A stretch of 64,000 nucleotides of DNA from Flavobacterium aeripolare (GCF_013294025.1 NZ_JABSNL010000002.1:1-64000), one strand, 5' to 3'. Positions 25,405 through 34,466 are shown, numbered from the stretch's first letter. Translations and numbers: made by a program. Notes: generated by a model not told the origin, from the sequence alone.

Positions 25405-27042
25405 ATGGAGAATAGTAAAAAAAATCCCAATCAACTTTTTAGCAATTTATTAAATGACATCATTCATTATAACGATATTTATTCTGATTTATGGGAGCAT
25501 AAAGACGACATTTGGGAAAAAAAATTATTAAAAAAATTAGAAGTTGATGCTAAAATTTTATTAGAGCAATCTATTTTAGTTTCTGGAAACCAGCAACCAG
25601 TTCGAGTTGCAATCGTTGGGAATTTTAGTGCAGGTAAATCGTCTTTTATTAATTCTTTAATACAAGAAGAAATATGCCCTGTAAGTGATAAACCAACAAC
25701 TTCTTCAGTTACAACTCTTTCGTTTTCTCATAAGAAAGCATTCTATATACTGGATATAAACGGTAATAAAAAGAAAATTTCGTCTGAAAATTACAGAGAG
25801 ATGATTCAGCACGGAACAGCAGAAACAGTTAAAGAATCCGCCCATTTTTTTATTGAAGGTCCTTGGGAATTTGTAAGAGACATTTCATTATTAGATACTC
25901 CAGGATTTGAAAATCCTAATGATGTTTTTACACCAGATAGAAACAATCTTAAAGGCGGAGACGATGAAGAGACAGAAAGAGTAATTAAAAACGAAGCGGA
26001 TGTTTTGTTTTGGCTAATGGATATTAATACTGGTAGTATTACTGGAGATCAAAAAGAAAGAATTGAAAAGTTAAAAAAAGAAACAACGAATGTTGAGATA
26101 TATATAATCTTAAATAAAGCTGACCAAAAAGTATATGCTACGGCAAGACAAAAAATTTTGGATGACATTAAAAAAGATTTAGGTCACGTAATTAAAGATG
26201 TGATTTTATACTCTTCAAAAACAAGTAACCAAAATGATTCAACTGATTTTAATACAATTATCCAAAATATTAAAAGTAATATTCACAATCAAAATCAGTT
26301 GCGAAATGAATCTTGGGAGTTGAAATTTTCAAGCTCTATTGGAGGAAGAGGTAAGTTAAGATTTCACTACAACGATAATGGAATAGAGTCCATGTTTTCA
26401 TATACTGAAGATTCTATTGATGAAGGTATTATTCCAAATAGACAGGAAATACTAAAAAAATTAAAAGAAATAGGATCTCGTAATAAAGAGATTACAGTTA
26501 AAAATTTACAAATAGGATTATCTAATTATGAATTTGATAAAAAAGGTTTATTAGGTTATAAATTAGAAATACAGGAACACTTAAAGTATTTAAATGAAAC
26601 AAAAATTAAAAAAAGCGATCGCTACAACAATTTCAATAAACACTTAAATTATTTTAATGACGCTTGCATCTCTGAAGTTGTAAATTCCCTTGTATATTAC
26701 AATACAAATGACTTAATCAAGCAAAATATAGATGCAATTTCAAATTCATTTATGAAACTCATTAAGGTTTTATTTAATAAATTCATTTTAAATATCGAAA
26801 AAGAATTAGAGTATAGTTATGCTGAATCTGAAATTGAAATTTTTGACTTGAAGTTTTTATTTAAAAGTTTGATATTTTCAAATATTGATTATGATCAACC
26901 GGTTCAATATGCTACAGATGAAACTCTAGGTTTCTTTAGAACCTATCTAGATAATATTTTTTTTGAAAGAGAAGTAACAATTCTAGGAAACAATATTGAT
27001 GAATGCAACCAAATTATTAAAAAATTAGAAAAAATATGTTAA
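25405..27042 (+). CDS. dynamin-like GTPase (second of three)
   Basis: A 545-residue GTPase. G1 GNFSAGKSS at 72-80, G2 Thr in KPTTSS near 98-99, G3 DTPG at 164-167 and G4 NKAD at 237-240. An N-terminal helical region of about 60 residues precedes the GTPase domain. The C-terminal half is helical but has no hydrophobic paddle that I can see, unlike the first protein, so it may work as a partner. It is clearly not a recent duplicate of its neighbours. The last 7 bases overlap the third GTPase gene, which implies translational coupling. Confidence 0.85.
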   Translation: MENSKKNPNQLFSNLLNDIIHYNDIYSDLWEHKDDIWEKKLLKKLEVDAKILLEQSILVSGNQQPVRVAIVGNFSAGKSSFINSLIQEEICPVSDKPTTSSVTTLSFSHKKAFYILDINGNKKKISSENYREMIQHGTAETVKESAHFFIEGPWEFVRDISLLDTPGFENPNDVFTPDRNNLKGGDDEETERVIKNEADVLFWLMDINTGSITGDQKERIEKLKKETTNVEIYIILNKADQKVYATARQKILDDIKKDLGHVIKDVILYSSKTSNQNDSTDFNTIIQNIKSNIHNQNQLRNESWELKFSSSIGGRGKLRFHYNDNGIESMFSYTEDSIDEGIIPNRQEILKKLKEIGSRNKEITVKNLQIGLSNYEFDKKGLLGYKLEIQEHLKYLNETKIKKSDRYNNFNKHLNYFNDACISEVVNSLVYYNTNDLIKQNIDAISNSFMKLIKVLFNKFILNIEKELEYSYAESEIEIFDLKFLFKSLIFSNIDYDQPVQYATDETLGFFRTYLDNIFFEREVTILGNNIDECNQIIKKLEKIC

Positions 27043-29027
27043 AACTATATACTCAAAAAAAAGAAACTCTTTTAGCTATTTACAATATGCTATTGGCAAA
27101 TAACTCAGAGTTTACTAATGCCGATTTAAAAACAGAACTTCTTGAAAAGAAAAAATCATTAGTAAATGATAAATTTATTCTTGCAGTTGCAGGGCAGATG
27201 AAAGCAGGAAAAAGCACTTTGTTAAATGCAATGATTTTTGGTGATGATATTTTACCAGCTGATGACACTGAGCTTACCGCAAAAATCACTTTCATAACTT
27301 ATGATGACAAGCCATCGTTTGAAGCTACACTATATACAGTTGATGAATTTAATGAATTAAGAAATTCATTAAAAGGAACTACTGATGAAAACGGCTTTAA
27401 TGTACTTCTTAATAATTCATTAGAAACATTACAAAACAAAGGTTATTCAACTTATGATGAGTTATTGAGTAAGAAGATTGTTAAAGGCACTGATTTTAAG
27501 GAATTAATACATTTTGTGGGTAAAAATGGTACTTTTACTCCCTTCGTAAACACCCTAACATTAAAAACTAGTTCTAAGTGGGTTAGAAATATTATTGTTG
27601 TAGATACTCCGGGAATGAATTCTCCAAATAAATTAAGAGATAACGTAGTTAAAAATTGGATTATAAAAGCTGATGCAGTAGTATATTGTAGTTACGTAGG
27701 ACGAGCAATGGATGCAACAGACCTTAGATTCATCAATGATTATATGCTTCATATTTCACCTAAACACAGATTAGTTGCCTTAACTAAATCTGATTTAATT
27801 AATGGTGAAGACAAATTGAGGAGTACAATAGACGATATGATTGATTCGGAATGGAATCGAGAGAAAAAATTAATTCCAAGTAAGGATTCTATTTTTCCTG
27901 TTTGCCAAATGGCTGTTTTATTGGATAAAATGAACAAATCTAAATTGCCTTTTTCTAAAAGAATGGAGGAAGAATATGATACTTTTGATAAAAAAAATAT
28001 TTTTGATCATGCTAATATTCAATTTTCAAAACTAGAGGAAGCAGTCGAAAATAAAATGATTTCTAATAAAGATGAAAATGTCATCGAGGCAAATCAAAAT
28101 TATTTATCAACTCTTCTTGATAGTAAATCATTGAATATTAAAGAAGAAATAGATATTACAGAGAAAAGTTTAGACCTTTTAATATCGGATCAAAAAGGAC
28201 TTACTGAAAAAGAAAAAATCATTCAAAATGATATTAAACATATAAGTGAAAATCTTGATGTACTAAGTAGTAAAATTACAAATTTATATAACAAAGAGGT
28301 TAGTACTTTGCAAATTTTTAATGGATTTATAACGGTAAAAGCAAATATCCAAAGAAAATTAGAAGGGATGAATTTTAATGAATTAAATATTCAAGCTTCT
28401 ATCATAGTCAATAATTATATGACTAAGTATCTTGATGAATTAAAAGAACAGTCAGATAAATTTTCAATAGATTTTTCAAAAGGCTTACAAAAAACATTTG
28501 ATCAATTCGATTTTCAATTTGATTATATAAATACTGATTTATTAAAAGAAAAAATTCAAATTAAATGTACAAGCCTAATCAATTTACAAATTGAAAATCT
28601 AAAATATAAATTATATGATGCAGCTACTAAATTAAAACAATTGTATAGTGACAATGTTGGTTGGTGGTCTCGTAACTTTACTTGGACAGACAAGCATAAA
28701 GGAGTTTTAGCGCTTGAAGCTTTTATTATGAATGAAATAGAGCCTATAATACAAGAAGTAAATAAACAAGAAAGTATTTTAAAAATAAATTTATCTTCAG
28801 ACGTTTCTGAAATAATAAGTAAGATTGAAGAAAACAATCGAACTTTGTTATCGAATAAGTTATCTGAGATTGCACAATTAAAAAATAAATCAACTATTGA
28901 ACTTGAAAATCAAAAAAAAATAGAAAAAGAAAAGCTACTGCATCTAAAAGAAAATCAATCAAAACTTGATACATTAAAAGAAGAAATTAATAATAAAATT
29001 AACGCTGAAGAGTTATGGGAAGCATAG
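27036..29027 (+). CDS. dynamin-like GTPase (third of three)
   Basis: A 663-residue GTPase with G1 GQMKAGKST at 53-61, G2 Thr near 78-81 (DDTELT), G3 DTPG at 190-193 and G4 TKSD at 250-253. After the GTPase domain come long helical segments (about 350-420, 440-540) and a strongly charged coiled coil at the C-terminus (about 590-660). No membrane span is visible. It overlaps the second GTPase by 7 bases and the small anchored protein by 13 bases. The layout of tandem dynamin-like genes recalls the LeoABC/Eleos type, but I cannot claim orthology. Confidence 0.85.
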   Translation: MLKLYTQKKETLLAIYNMLLANNSEFTNADLKTELLEKKKSLVNDKFILAVAGQMKAGKSTLLNAMIFGDDILPADDTELTAKITFITYDDKPSFEATLYTVDEFNELRNSLKGTTDENGFNVLLNNSLETLQNKGYSTYDELLSKKIVKGTDFKELIHFVGKNGTFTPFVNTLTLKTSSKWVRNIIVVDTPGMNSPNKLRDNVVKNWIIKADAVVYCSYVGRAMDATDLRFINDYMLHISPKHRLVALTKSDLINGEDKLRSTIDDMIDSEWNREKKLIPSKDSIFPVCQMAVLLDKMNKSKLPFSKRMEEEYDTFDKKNIFDHANIQFSKLEEAVENKMISNKDENVIEANQNYLSTLLDSKSLNIKEEIDITEKSLDLLISDQKGLTEKEKIIQNDIKHISENLDVLSSKITNLYNKEVSTLQIFNGFITVKANIQRKLEGMNFNELNIQASIIVNNYMTKYLDELKEQSDKFSIDFSKGLQKTFDQFDFQFDYINTDLLKEKIQIKCTSLINLQIENLKYKLYDAATKLKQLYSDNVGWWSRNFTWTDKHKGVLALEAFIMNEIEPIIQEVNKQESILKINLSSDVSEIISKIEENNRTLLSNKLSEIAQLKNKSTIELENQKKIEKEKLLHLKENQSKLDTLKEEINNKINAEELWEA

Positions 29028-29515
29028 GTTTAATAATTATTTTAGTCATTGCATTCATTACTTTTTGGATTTATAAAACTAAAAAAGGAAAAAGCGATCA
29101 CTCACTCGAGAAAAATAACCAATCAAACAACAATTTAAATAATGACAAAAAGGAGATTAAAATTGAATTAGATAAAATAAGATCAAAGCATTTGAAAAAC
29201 TTAATTAATTATTATGTGACATTGTTTTCACAAACGGAATTAGATAATCAAGTGGATAGAGATCGTATTGCTGAAACTTATCCAATAACTATAAGTAGAG
29301 AACCATTTAAATTTACTTTTTTATTTACTAAATATGATTCAGCTTTAGTTAATGAATGTATTTTAGAAATAATCGAAATGTCGAATAATTTGGAAATAGA
29401 AAAATCTACAAGCGAGCCGTTTCTACAATTTGAAAATTTTGTAAAAAATAAAGCAAAGTTGAAAGCGCAAAAAAAATTTAATGATTTTCGTGGCACTTTG
29501 CCTAAAACTTTATAA
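29015..29515 (+). CDS. small single-span membrane protein of the dynamin operon
   Basis: A 166-residue protein not recognised as a known family. Residues 4-20 form one membrane span (IGLIIILVIAFITFWIY) followed by a basic KTKKGK stretch, indicating a cytoplasmic body. An Asn/Ser/Lys-rich linker (about 28-48) leads to a folded-looking domain (50-166). The 13-base overlap with the third GTPase gene argues for co-translation and a shared function, perhaps anchoring the GTPases to the membrane. That role is inference. Confidence 0.7.
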   Translation: MGSIGLIIILVIAFITFWIYKTKKGKSDHSLEKNNQSNNNLNNDKKEIKIELDKIRSKHLKNLINYYVTLFSQTELDNQVDRDRIAETYPITISREPFKFTFLFTKYDSALVNECILEIIEMSNNLEIEKSTSEPFLQFENFVKNKAKLKAQKKFNDFRGTLPKTL

Positions 29516-29615
29516 TTATTAAAAATAGTTTTGTGTTTGTAGGAAATTCAAGTTGTTTTTTACTAAAAACACATAAATTACACTTAGTATTATTACGATA
29601 CAAACATCTTCCATA

Positions 29616-29882
29616 ATGAAAAACAAGCTAGACTCCATATCGCTTCTAATCGCTTTCTCAGGTTTAGTGCTTTTTGAGCTACTAGTTCGTATGGATATTT
29701 TAAGCCATCCAGCTTGGAAAATCGTGAATGCAGGTTTTGAAGCGGCAAATATTGGTGGCTTTGCCGATTGGTTTGCGGTCAGTGCTTTGTTTCGGGAGAT
29801 TCCTATTCCGATTGTGCGGAAGCATACCAATAGTATAAAAAAACGGAGACTGATTTTAAATCGATCTCCGTTTTCTTTTTAG
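29616..29882 (+). pseudogene. DUF445-family membrane protein, truncated after about 75 residues
   Basis: The first 70 or so residues match the N-terminus of DUF445 proteins, which are normally around 400 residues: an N-terminal hydrophobic span (ISLLIAFSGLVLFELLV) then NAGFEAANIGGFADWFAVSALFREIPIPIVRKHT. At 29838 the frame enters the 37-bp terminator repeat and ends in translated terminator sequence (RRLILNRSPFSF). The cut therefore coincides with the island's right boundary. A shortened product is possible but unlikely to be functional. Confidence 0.8.
29838..29874 (-). terminator. mlaF terminator; right copy of the 37-bp direct repeat
   Basis: Same 37 bases as at 20684-20720. On the minus strand it ends mlaF, whose stop lies 26 bases away; the seven-base A-run on the plus strand gives the T-run needed. 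Confidence 0.88.
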
Positions 29883-29899
29883 AAATTATATTTTTAAGA

Positions 29900-30661
29900 T
29901 TACTCCCTTAAATAAGCTTCTCTTACTTTTCTAAATAAATTTGATGAGTACACAAATGCTACAACATCTTCATTATCTGTTTTAAATATCTCGTCTTTAT
30001 TTCCTTGCCACGCTTTTATACCGTTTTTTAAGAATAAGATGTTGTCTCCTATTTCCATCACCGAGTTCATATCGTGCGTATTGATCACAGTTGTAATGCC
30101 ATATTCCTCAGTAATTTCCTTGATTAAATTATCAATTAGGGTTGCTGTATTAGGATCTAGTCCTGAATTAGGTTCATCACAAAAAAGGTATTTAGGTCTA
30201 TTAACGATAGCCCTCGCAATAGCAACACGTTTTTGCATTCCTCCAGAGATTTCTGATGGTAATTTATCATGAGCATCCTTTAATGCAACTCTTTCTAGAA
30301 CAAAATCTACTCTTTCTTTAACGGCTGCTCTGTTATCTTTTGTAAACATTTTTAATGGAAACGCTACATTTTCAGCTACAGTCATCGAGTCAAAAAGGGC
30401 GCTTCCTTGAAATACCATGCCTATTTCGGTACGCAACTCTCTTTTCTCATCATCCTCTAATTCAGAATATACACGGCCATCAAAACAAATTTGCCCAGAT
30501 TCTGGTGTGTGAATTCCAAGTAGGCTTTTTAGTAATACTGTTTTTCCAGATCCACTTTGTCCTATTATTAGGTTTGTTTTTCCTGTTTCGAAAACAGTGG
30601 ATATACCCTTCAATATTTTATTGCCGTTGAAAGACTTCTCTATGTTTTTTATTTCTATCAT
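29900..30661 (-). CDS. mlaF: MlaF-type ABC transporter ATP-binding protein
   Basis: The ATPase of a phospholipid-transport (Mla-type) importer or exporter of the cell envelope. The 253 residues carry Walker A GQSGSGKT near residue 33, the Q-loop in GMVFQGSALFDSMTVAENVAFPL, the signature ISGGMQKR, Walker B YLFCDEPNSGLDP and the switch His in NTHDM. I begin at the ATG at 30659-30661, which starts the conserved MIEIKNIEKSF and overlaps the mlaE stop by 4 bases; a longer frame to 30721 runs into mlaE. It ends beside the right island boundary. Confidence 0.92.
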   Translation of the reverse strand: MIEIKNIEKSFNGNKILKGISTVFETGKTNLIIGQSGSGKTVLLKSLLGIHTPESGQICFDGRVYSELEDDEKRELRTEIGMVFQGSALFDSMTVAENVAFPLKMFTKDNRAAVKERVDFVLERVALKDAHDKLPSEISGGMQKRVAIARAIVNRPKYLFCDEPNSGLDPNTATLIDNLIKEITEEYGITTVINTHDMNSVMEIGDNILFLKNGIKAWQGNKDEIFKTDNEDVVAFVYSSNLFRKVREAYLRE

Positions 30662-31407
30662 GATCCAAGTAGTAATTGCGTTAATATGTAATTGAAAAGG
30701 ATTATAGAAACTGACGTCCATACAAACGACACAGTACTTGCTTTACCTACTTCTAGTGCACCACCTTTCATGTAGTAACCATGAAAAGAAGGTATAGTTG
30801 CTAGCAACATCGCAAAAATTAGTGTTTTAATAAAGGCGTATACAATATGAAAAGGAATGAACTCCATTTGTGCTCCTAATATAAATTCATCGCTAGATGT
30901 GAAACCGCCATAAACACCTGCCATCCAACCACCAAGTACTCCCAGAAACATACTGATTCCTATTAGAAAAGGGTACATCAGTAGAGCGATAATTTTAGGA
31001 AAAACCAAGTAATTAAGTGAATTTACACCCATAACTTCTAAGGCGTCAATTTGCTCTGTTACCCGCATCGTACCTATACTTGATGTTATGAATGAACCCA
31101 TTTTCCCTGCCATAATAACAGAGATAAACGTGGGAGCAAATTCTAAGATAACCGACTGTCTTGTGGCAAATCCTATCAAATATTTTGGTATCAAAGGATT
31201 GGTTAGGTTCAACGCTGTTTGAATAGCAACAACCCCACCAACGAAGAAGGATATAAATGCAACAATTCCTAAAGAGTCAATTATTAAATCGTCAATCTCC
31301 TTGAAAATTAGTTTTTTCATCACTGACCATTTAGTCTGCTTGATGAAAATTTCTCGTAGCATTAAAAAGTAGCGACCTACTTGTGATAAATATCGAATGA
31401 GCATCAT
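30658..31407 (-). CDS. mlaE: MlaE-type ABC transporter permease
   Basis: The membrane subunit of the Mla-type lipid transporter. The 249-residue protein has about five to six spans and the family blocks FFVGGVVAIQTALNL, GKMGSFITSSIGTMRVTEQIDALEVMGV and the closing TSVSIILFNYILTQLLLG. It overlaps mlaF by 4 bases, so the pair is coupled. A -7 TAAATTTG box lies on the minus strand shortly upstream of the start. The MlaD-type substrate-binding partner is not in this window. Confidence 0.92.
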   Translation of the reverse strand: MMLIRYLSQVGRYFLMLREIFIKQTKWSVMKKLIFKEIDDLIIDSLGIVAFISFFVGGVVAIQTALNLTNPLIPKYLIGFATRQSVILEFAPTFISVIMAGKMGSFITSSIGTMRVTEQIDALEVMGVNSLNYLVFPKIIALLMYPFLIGISMFLGVLGGWMAGVYGGFTSSDEFILGAQMEFIPFHIVYAFIKTLIFAMLLATIPSFHGYYMKGGALEVGKASTVSFVWTSVSIILFNYILTQLLLGS

Positions 31408-31485
31408 AGTTTTGTGAATATGGGCTAAATTACAAATTTAGCGATTGTAAATAGTATTTTATAAATAGTAAAGTAATTGATTTAA

Positions 31486-32334
31486 CTAAAATAGTTTCTC
31501 CTTCATTTTCTTTAAACGGTAATTTCTAATGAATAGTGCTTCCTCTTTAGTCACCATTAAATCTATACCAGCGCGTTTGGCTTTAAAAAACCCTTGGATA
31601 TAGTCAAAGAATAGTAAAGGTTTTTTTTTCATAAAAGACAACTTAGCTGATGCAATAGCTGTGATAAGAAAGCCGTATCCCAAGGTGTAAAAAGCTTCAC
31701 CTTGCTTAAAACGGGCTGTTCTATTATAATTTGCTCCCGTAGGTTTGAGGTGTTTAACTTGCAAAGATGCATCAGTTACTACTTTCCAGTTATAGAATTT
31801 ACAAAGTAATTCGTCTACCGTGTCCCAACCCATCTGTGATTTTAACCCGCCTATTTGTTTAAAAGCTTCTTTTCTGTACGCTTTCAAAGCCCCACGAATG
31901 TGATCTTTATCTGTTAGGTTTTCTAGTACATATTTTCCGTCTTTCTCAATATAGCAAAATCCTCCTACCATACCTATTTTAGGGTCAGCGTTAAAATGGC
32001 GCGATAATGTTTCTATATAATTCTTAGGGAATATTAGGTCAGCATCTATTTTCATTATTATATCGTACTGCTCATCTAATGTTGCAAAACCAGCATTAAA
32101 GGCTTGGATAACTTTGCTTCCCGGTAAATGGATGGCTGTCGATTGCTTATTTACTAACGATATGTACGGATGCTCTTTCGCGAAAGCGTTGACTACTGCT
32201 TCCGTATTATCAGTAGAATTATCGTTGACTACAACAATCCTCTTTGGTAAAACTGTTTGTGAAACCAGTGATTGTAAGGTCAAGTTTATTAAAGTAGCTT
32301 CGTTGTGAGCAGGTATAACTAGATAGTAATTCAT
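31486..32334 (-). CDS. glycosyltransferase family 2 protein
   Basis: A 282-residue GT-A-fold enzyme. It begins YYLVIPAHNEATLINLTLQSLVSQT and has VVNDNSTDNT, the metal-binding DxD (MKIDADL) near residue 98 and a GWDTVDELLCKFYNWK acceptor-side block. No membrane span, so likely cytoplasmic face of the membrane, adding a sugar to a lipid-linked or surface glycan. It lies upstream of a methyltransferase on the same strand. The sugar and acceptor are unknown. Confidence 0.88.
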   Translation of the reverse strand: MNYYLVIPAHNEATLINLTLQSLVSQTVLPKRIVVVNDNSTDNTEAVVNAFAKEHPYISLVNKQSTAIHLPGSKVIQAFNAGFATLDEQYDIIMKIDADLIFPKNYIETLSRHFNADPKIGMVGGFCYIEKDGKYVLENLTDKDHIRGALKAYRKEAFKQIGGLKSQMGWDTVDELLCKFYNWKVVTDASLQVKHLKPTGANYNRTARFKQGEAFYTLGYGFLITAIASAKLSFMKKKPLLFFDYIQGFFKAKRAGIDLMVTKEEALFIRNYRLKKMKEKLF

Positions 32335-32417
32335 GATATATTTAATACAGTTCCAACAGTTTTTCTAGAAGGGCTAGGAGACGCGCTATCTAGTATTACG
32401 TGAAGACTTATTTAATT

Positions 32418-32939
32418 TTAAACTCTTTCAGCGTATATAATGTAGTACCTGTTTGTGAAATAACGCAACAATGGACGGATTCCAATTTTTTTAACTGGGT
32501 TTGTCCATTTTTGACGGTCTATAATTTTCCAACCTGCTTTTTCAAGTAACCAGTCTAATTGCCAATCTTCAAATTCGTGATAATGACGGTCCCACATATC
32601 TGTTTTGCTACGATAAGCTGGAGAGAACCACAAACGCATTGGTATAGAAATTAGCAGTTTATCTGACTTGATTTCTTTTAAAATTGTATAAGGGTTTAGC
32701 AAATGTTCGAAAATTTCAAATGCTGTAACTACCTCTTTTTTTTCTTCTGAAAATACTGATTGATCTAAATCTAAATCTTCGCCAGAGGTATTCTTAACAG
32801 TGTATCCATCTTCTTTCATAATTTTTGAAAAAGGATTTTCGACACCTAGATCAAGTATTGTTTCAGATTTTGAAATATGTTTGTTTAAAAATTCTAAAGT
32901 ATGTTTAAACCTTTTATTAGGAAACGTTTTTTCGTACAT
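32418..32939 (-). CDS. class I SAM-dependent methyltransferase
   Basis: A 173-residue protein with the SAM-binding motif I (TILDLGVENPFSKIM) and a motif II/III-like stretch VVTAFEIFEHLLNPYTILKEIK; the EHLLNP pattern is typical of methyltransferases beside glycosyltransferases. It is short for the fold, but all core strands appear present. Next to the GT2 gene (84 bases apart) it may act on the same glycan or lipid. The substrate is unknown. Confidence 0.8.
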   Translation of the reverse strand: MYEKTFPNKRFKHTLEFLNKHISKSETILDLGVENPFSKIMKEDGYTVKNTSGEDLDLDQSVFSEEKKEVVTAFEIFEHLLNPYTILKEIKSDKLLISIPMRLWFSPAYRSKTDMWDRHYHEFEDWQLDWLLEKAGWKIIDRQKWTNPVKKIGIRPLLRYFTNRYYIIYAERV

Positions 32940-33054
32940 GTGATAATAAATTTATGCAGTTGCAAATGTACAAAGATATCTTTCTTGTAACAGTGATTTG
33001 GCTTCTCTTTATTTTAGGCTTTTTATCGCGCAGTGGTTAGTTGCCTTAAACTAA

Positions 33055-33087
33055 ATAGTCCGCTATTAAAATATAATAGCGGACTAC
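33055..33087 (-). terminator. hairpin 3' of the FabH-like gene
   Basis: Arms TAGTCCGCTATTA and TAATAGCGGACTA with a short loop, 31 bases after the FabH-like stop on the minus strand. The following T-tract is weak. Confidence 0.6.
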
Positions 33088-33118
33088 ATGATGTTTTATC
33101 CAGTTAGATTGAGAGCAG

Positions 33119-34177
33119 TTAATACCTATATATAAAAGCATTTACGTTCATTCCAGCTCCTACCGAAGCAAAAAGAAGTATGTCTCCTTTATTTATTTGT
33201 TGGTCTTTTATTTCACCTCTAATCAATAAATCAAATAAAGTAGGTACGGTAGCCACGCTGCTGTTTCCTAGTTCATGAATACTCATAGGCATAATGTCTT
33301 GAGGAACGGGTCTGTCATAGAGTTTGTAAAAACGTTGTATGATGGCTTCGTCCATTTTTTCATTGGCTTGGTGAATCAATATTTTTGCCACATCATCTAT
33401 TGCGATTCCGCTCTTATCTAAACAGCTTTTCATAGCTGCAGGAACTGTTGTAAGTGCAAATTCATAAATTTTACGACCGTGCATTTTTATATAACGCGTA
33501 TCTTCCTCTAAATCTTTGTTGTACGACTGTCCAAAAAATAAATAGTTAGCTTCATCCATAGCGTAGGTACCACTCTCATAAGAAAGTAATCCTGTATCAT
33601 CATCAGAAGCCTCGATTATTGTGGCGCCGGCACCATCAGAATAAATCATTGAATCTCTATCGTGGTCATCAACGACCCTCGATAAAGTTTCAGATCCAAT
33701 CACTAAACAGCGTTTTGCCATTCCAGATTTGATGTAAGCATTTGCCTGAAGTACACCTTCAATCCAGCCTGGGCAACCAAAAAGGATATCGTAAGCAACG
33801 CACTTAGGGTTTTTTATTTGTAATTTATTCTTTACTCTAGTCGCTAAACTAGGTACTGTATCGGCTTGTGTAGTACCAAATTTTACCTCACCAAAGTTAT
33901 GTGCAAAAATGATGTAATCAATGGTTTCAGGGTCGATTGCTGCATTCTCAATTGCTTTTTGTGATGCTAGAAAAGCTAAGTCAGAAGAGGTTTGATTTTC
34001 TTCAGCGTAACGCCTGTGTTCAATTCCTGTTATTCCTTTGAACTTCTCTATTATAATATCGTTTGGACGAGCAAAAGGGGTTCCGTCTTCATTTAAAAAC
34101 ACATGATTTCCAAAGTCTGTATTACTTACTTTCTTCTCAGGAATATAACTTCCTACTCCAGTTATTTTTATTTTCAT
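33119..34177 (-). CDS. 3-oxoacyl-ACP synthase III family protein (FabH-like)
   Basis: A thiolase-fold condensing enzyme of about 352 residues. The catalytic triad is visible: Cys in LFGCPGWIEG, His in LIHQANEKMD and Asn in HELGNSSVAT. FabH starts fatty-acid synthesis from acetyl-CoA and malonyl-ACP, but paralogues make other condensations; the divergent sequence and isolated location suggest a paralogue. I start at the ATG at 34175-34177 (MKIKITGVGSYIPEKK); an in-frame TTG 15 bases upstream is less likely. Confidence 0.85.
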   Translation of the reverse strand: MKIKITGVGSYIPEKKVSNTDFGNHVFLNEDGTPFARPNDIIIEKFKGITGIEHRRYAEENQTSSDLAFLASQKAIENAAIDPETIDYIIFAHNFGEVKFGTTQADTVPSLATRVKNKLQIKNPKCVAYDILFGCPGWIEGVLQANAYIKSGMAKRCLVIGSETLSRVVDDHDRDSMIYSDGAGATIIEASDDDTGLLSYESGTYAMDEANYLFFGQSYNKDLEEDTRYIKMHGRKIYEFALTTVPAAMKSCLDKSGIAIDDVAKILIHQANEKMDEAIIQRFYKLYDRPVPQDIMPMSIHELGNSSVATVPTLFDLLIRGEIKDQQINKGDILLFASVGAGMNVNAFIYRY

Positions 34178-34413
34178 CGAATTGTTTTCCAAAATTTTAG
34201 GCTAATTTAAAAATAAAAAAATGATTCTAGCTATGATATTTACTATGCGTGCATATAATTATTAAATCATAGGTATTTGGCTTAAATACTGATGATTTTT
34301 TAATGTTTTTTCGAAAACGTTATAGTATTGCTATTCTATTGAAATAACTTAAAATTAGGCATACGATTTGTCCCTTAGCCTAATGATATCGCTCGTTTTA
34401 AGTAAAGTGTTGT

Positions 34414-34446
34414 AAAAAAAATGCCTCGAACAAGTCGAAGCATTTT
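34414..34446 (-). terminator. gcvP terminator
   Basis: Arms AAAATGCCTCGA and TCGAAGCATTTT with a 5-base loop and, on the minus strand, a T-run after; 20 bases past the gcvP stop. Confidence 0.85.
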
Positions 34447-34466
34447 AAATATATCAAATTTTGTTT

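Larger units (their letters stand above)
20684..29874. mobile_element. candidate genomic island bounded by 37-bp direct repeats
   Basis: Two perfect 37-bp copies of a terminator flank about 9.15 kb. Outside are two convergent core genes, sprT-like on the left and mlaF on the right, each ending at one copy; the simplest ancestor has them sharing one bidirectional terminator. Inside are accessory genes: small membrane proteins, a WYL regulator, a decayed HNH-like gene, three dynamin-like GTPases, a small anchored protein and a DUF445 gene cut exactly at the right repeat. The interior looks more AT-rich than the flanks. No integrase or transposase is present, so the mechanism is open: site-specific insertion, or homologous exchange at the terminator. 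Confidence 0.65.

Noticed and set aside
20684-29874. Prophage or integrative element with its own integrase
   Set aside because: No integrase, transposase, capsid, tail or plasmid-transfer gene is visible; only the flanking repeats and accessory content support an island.
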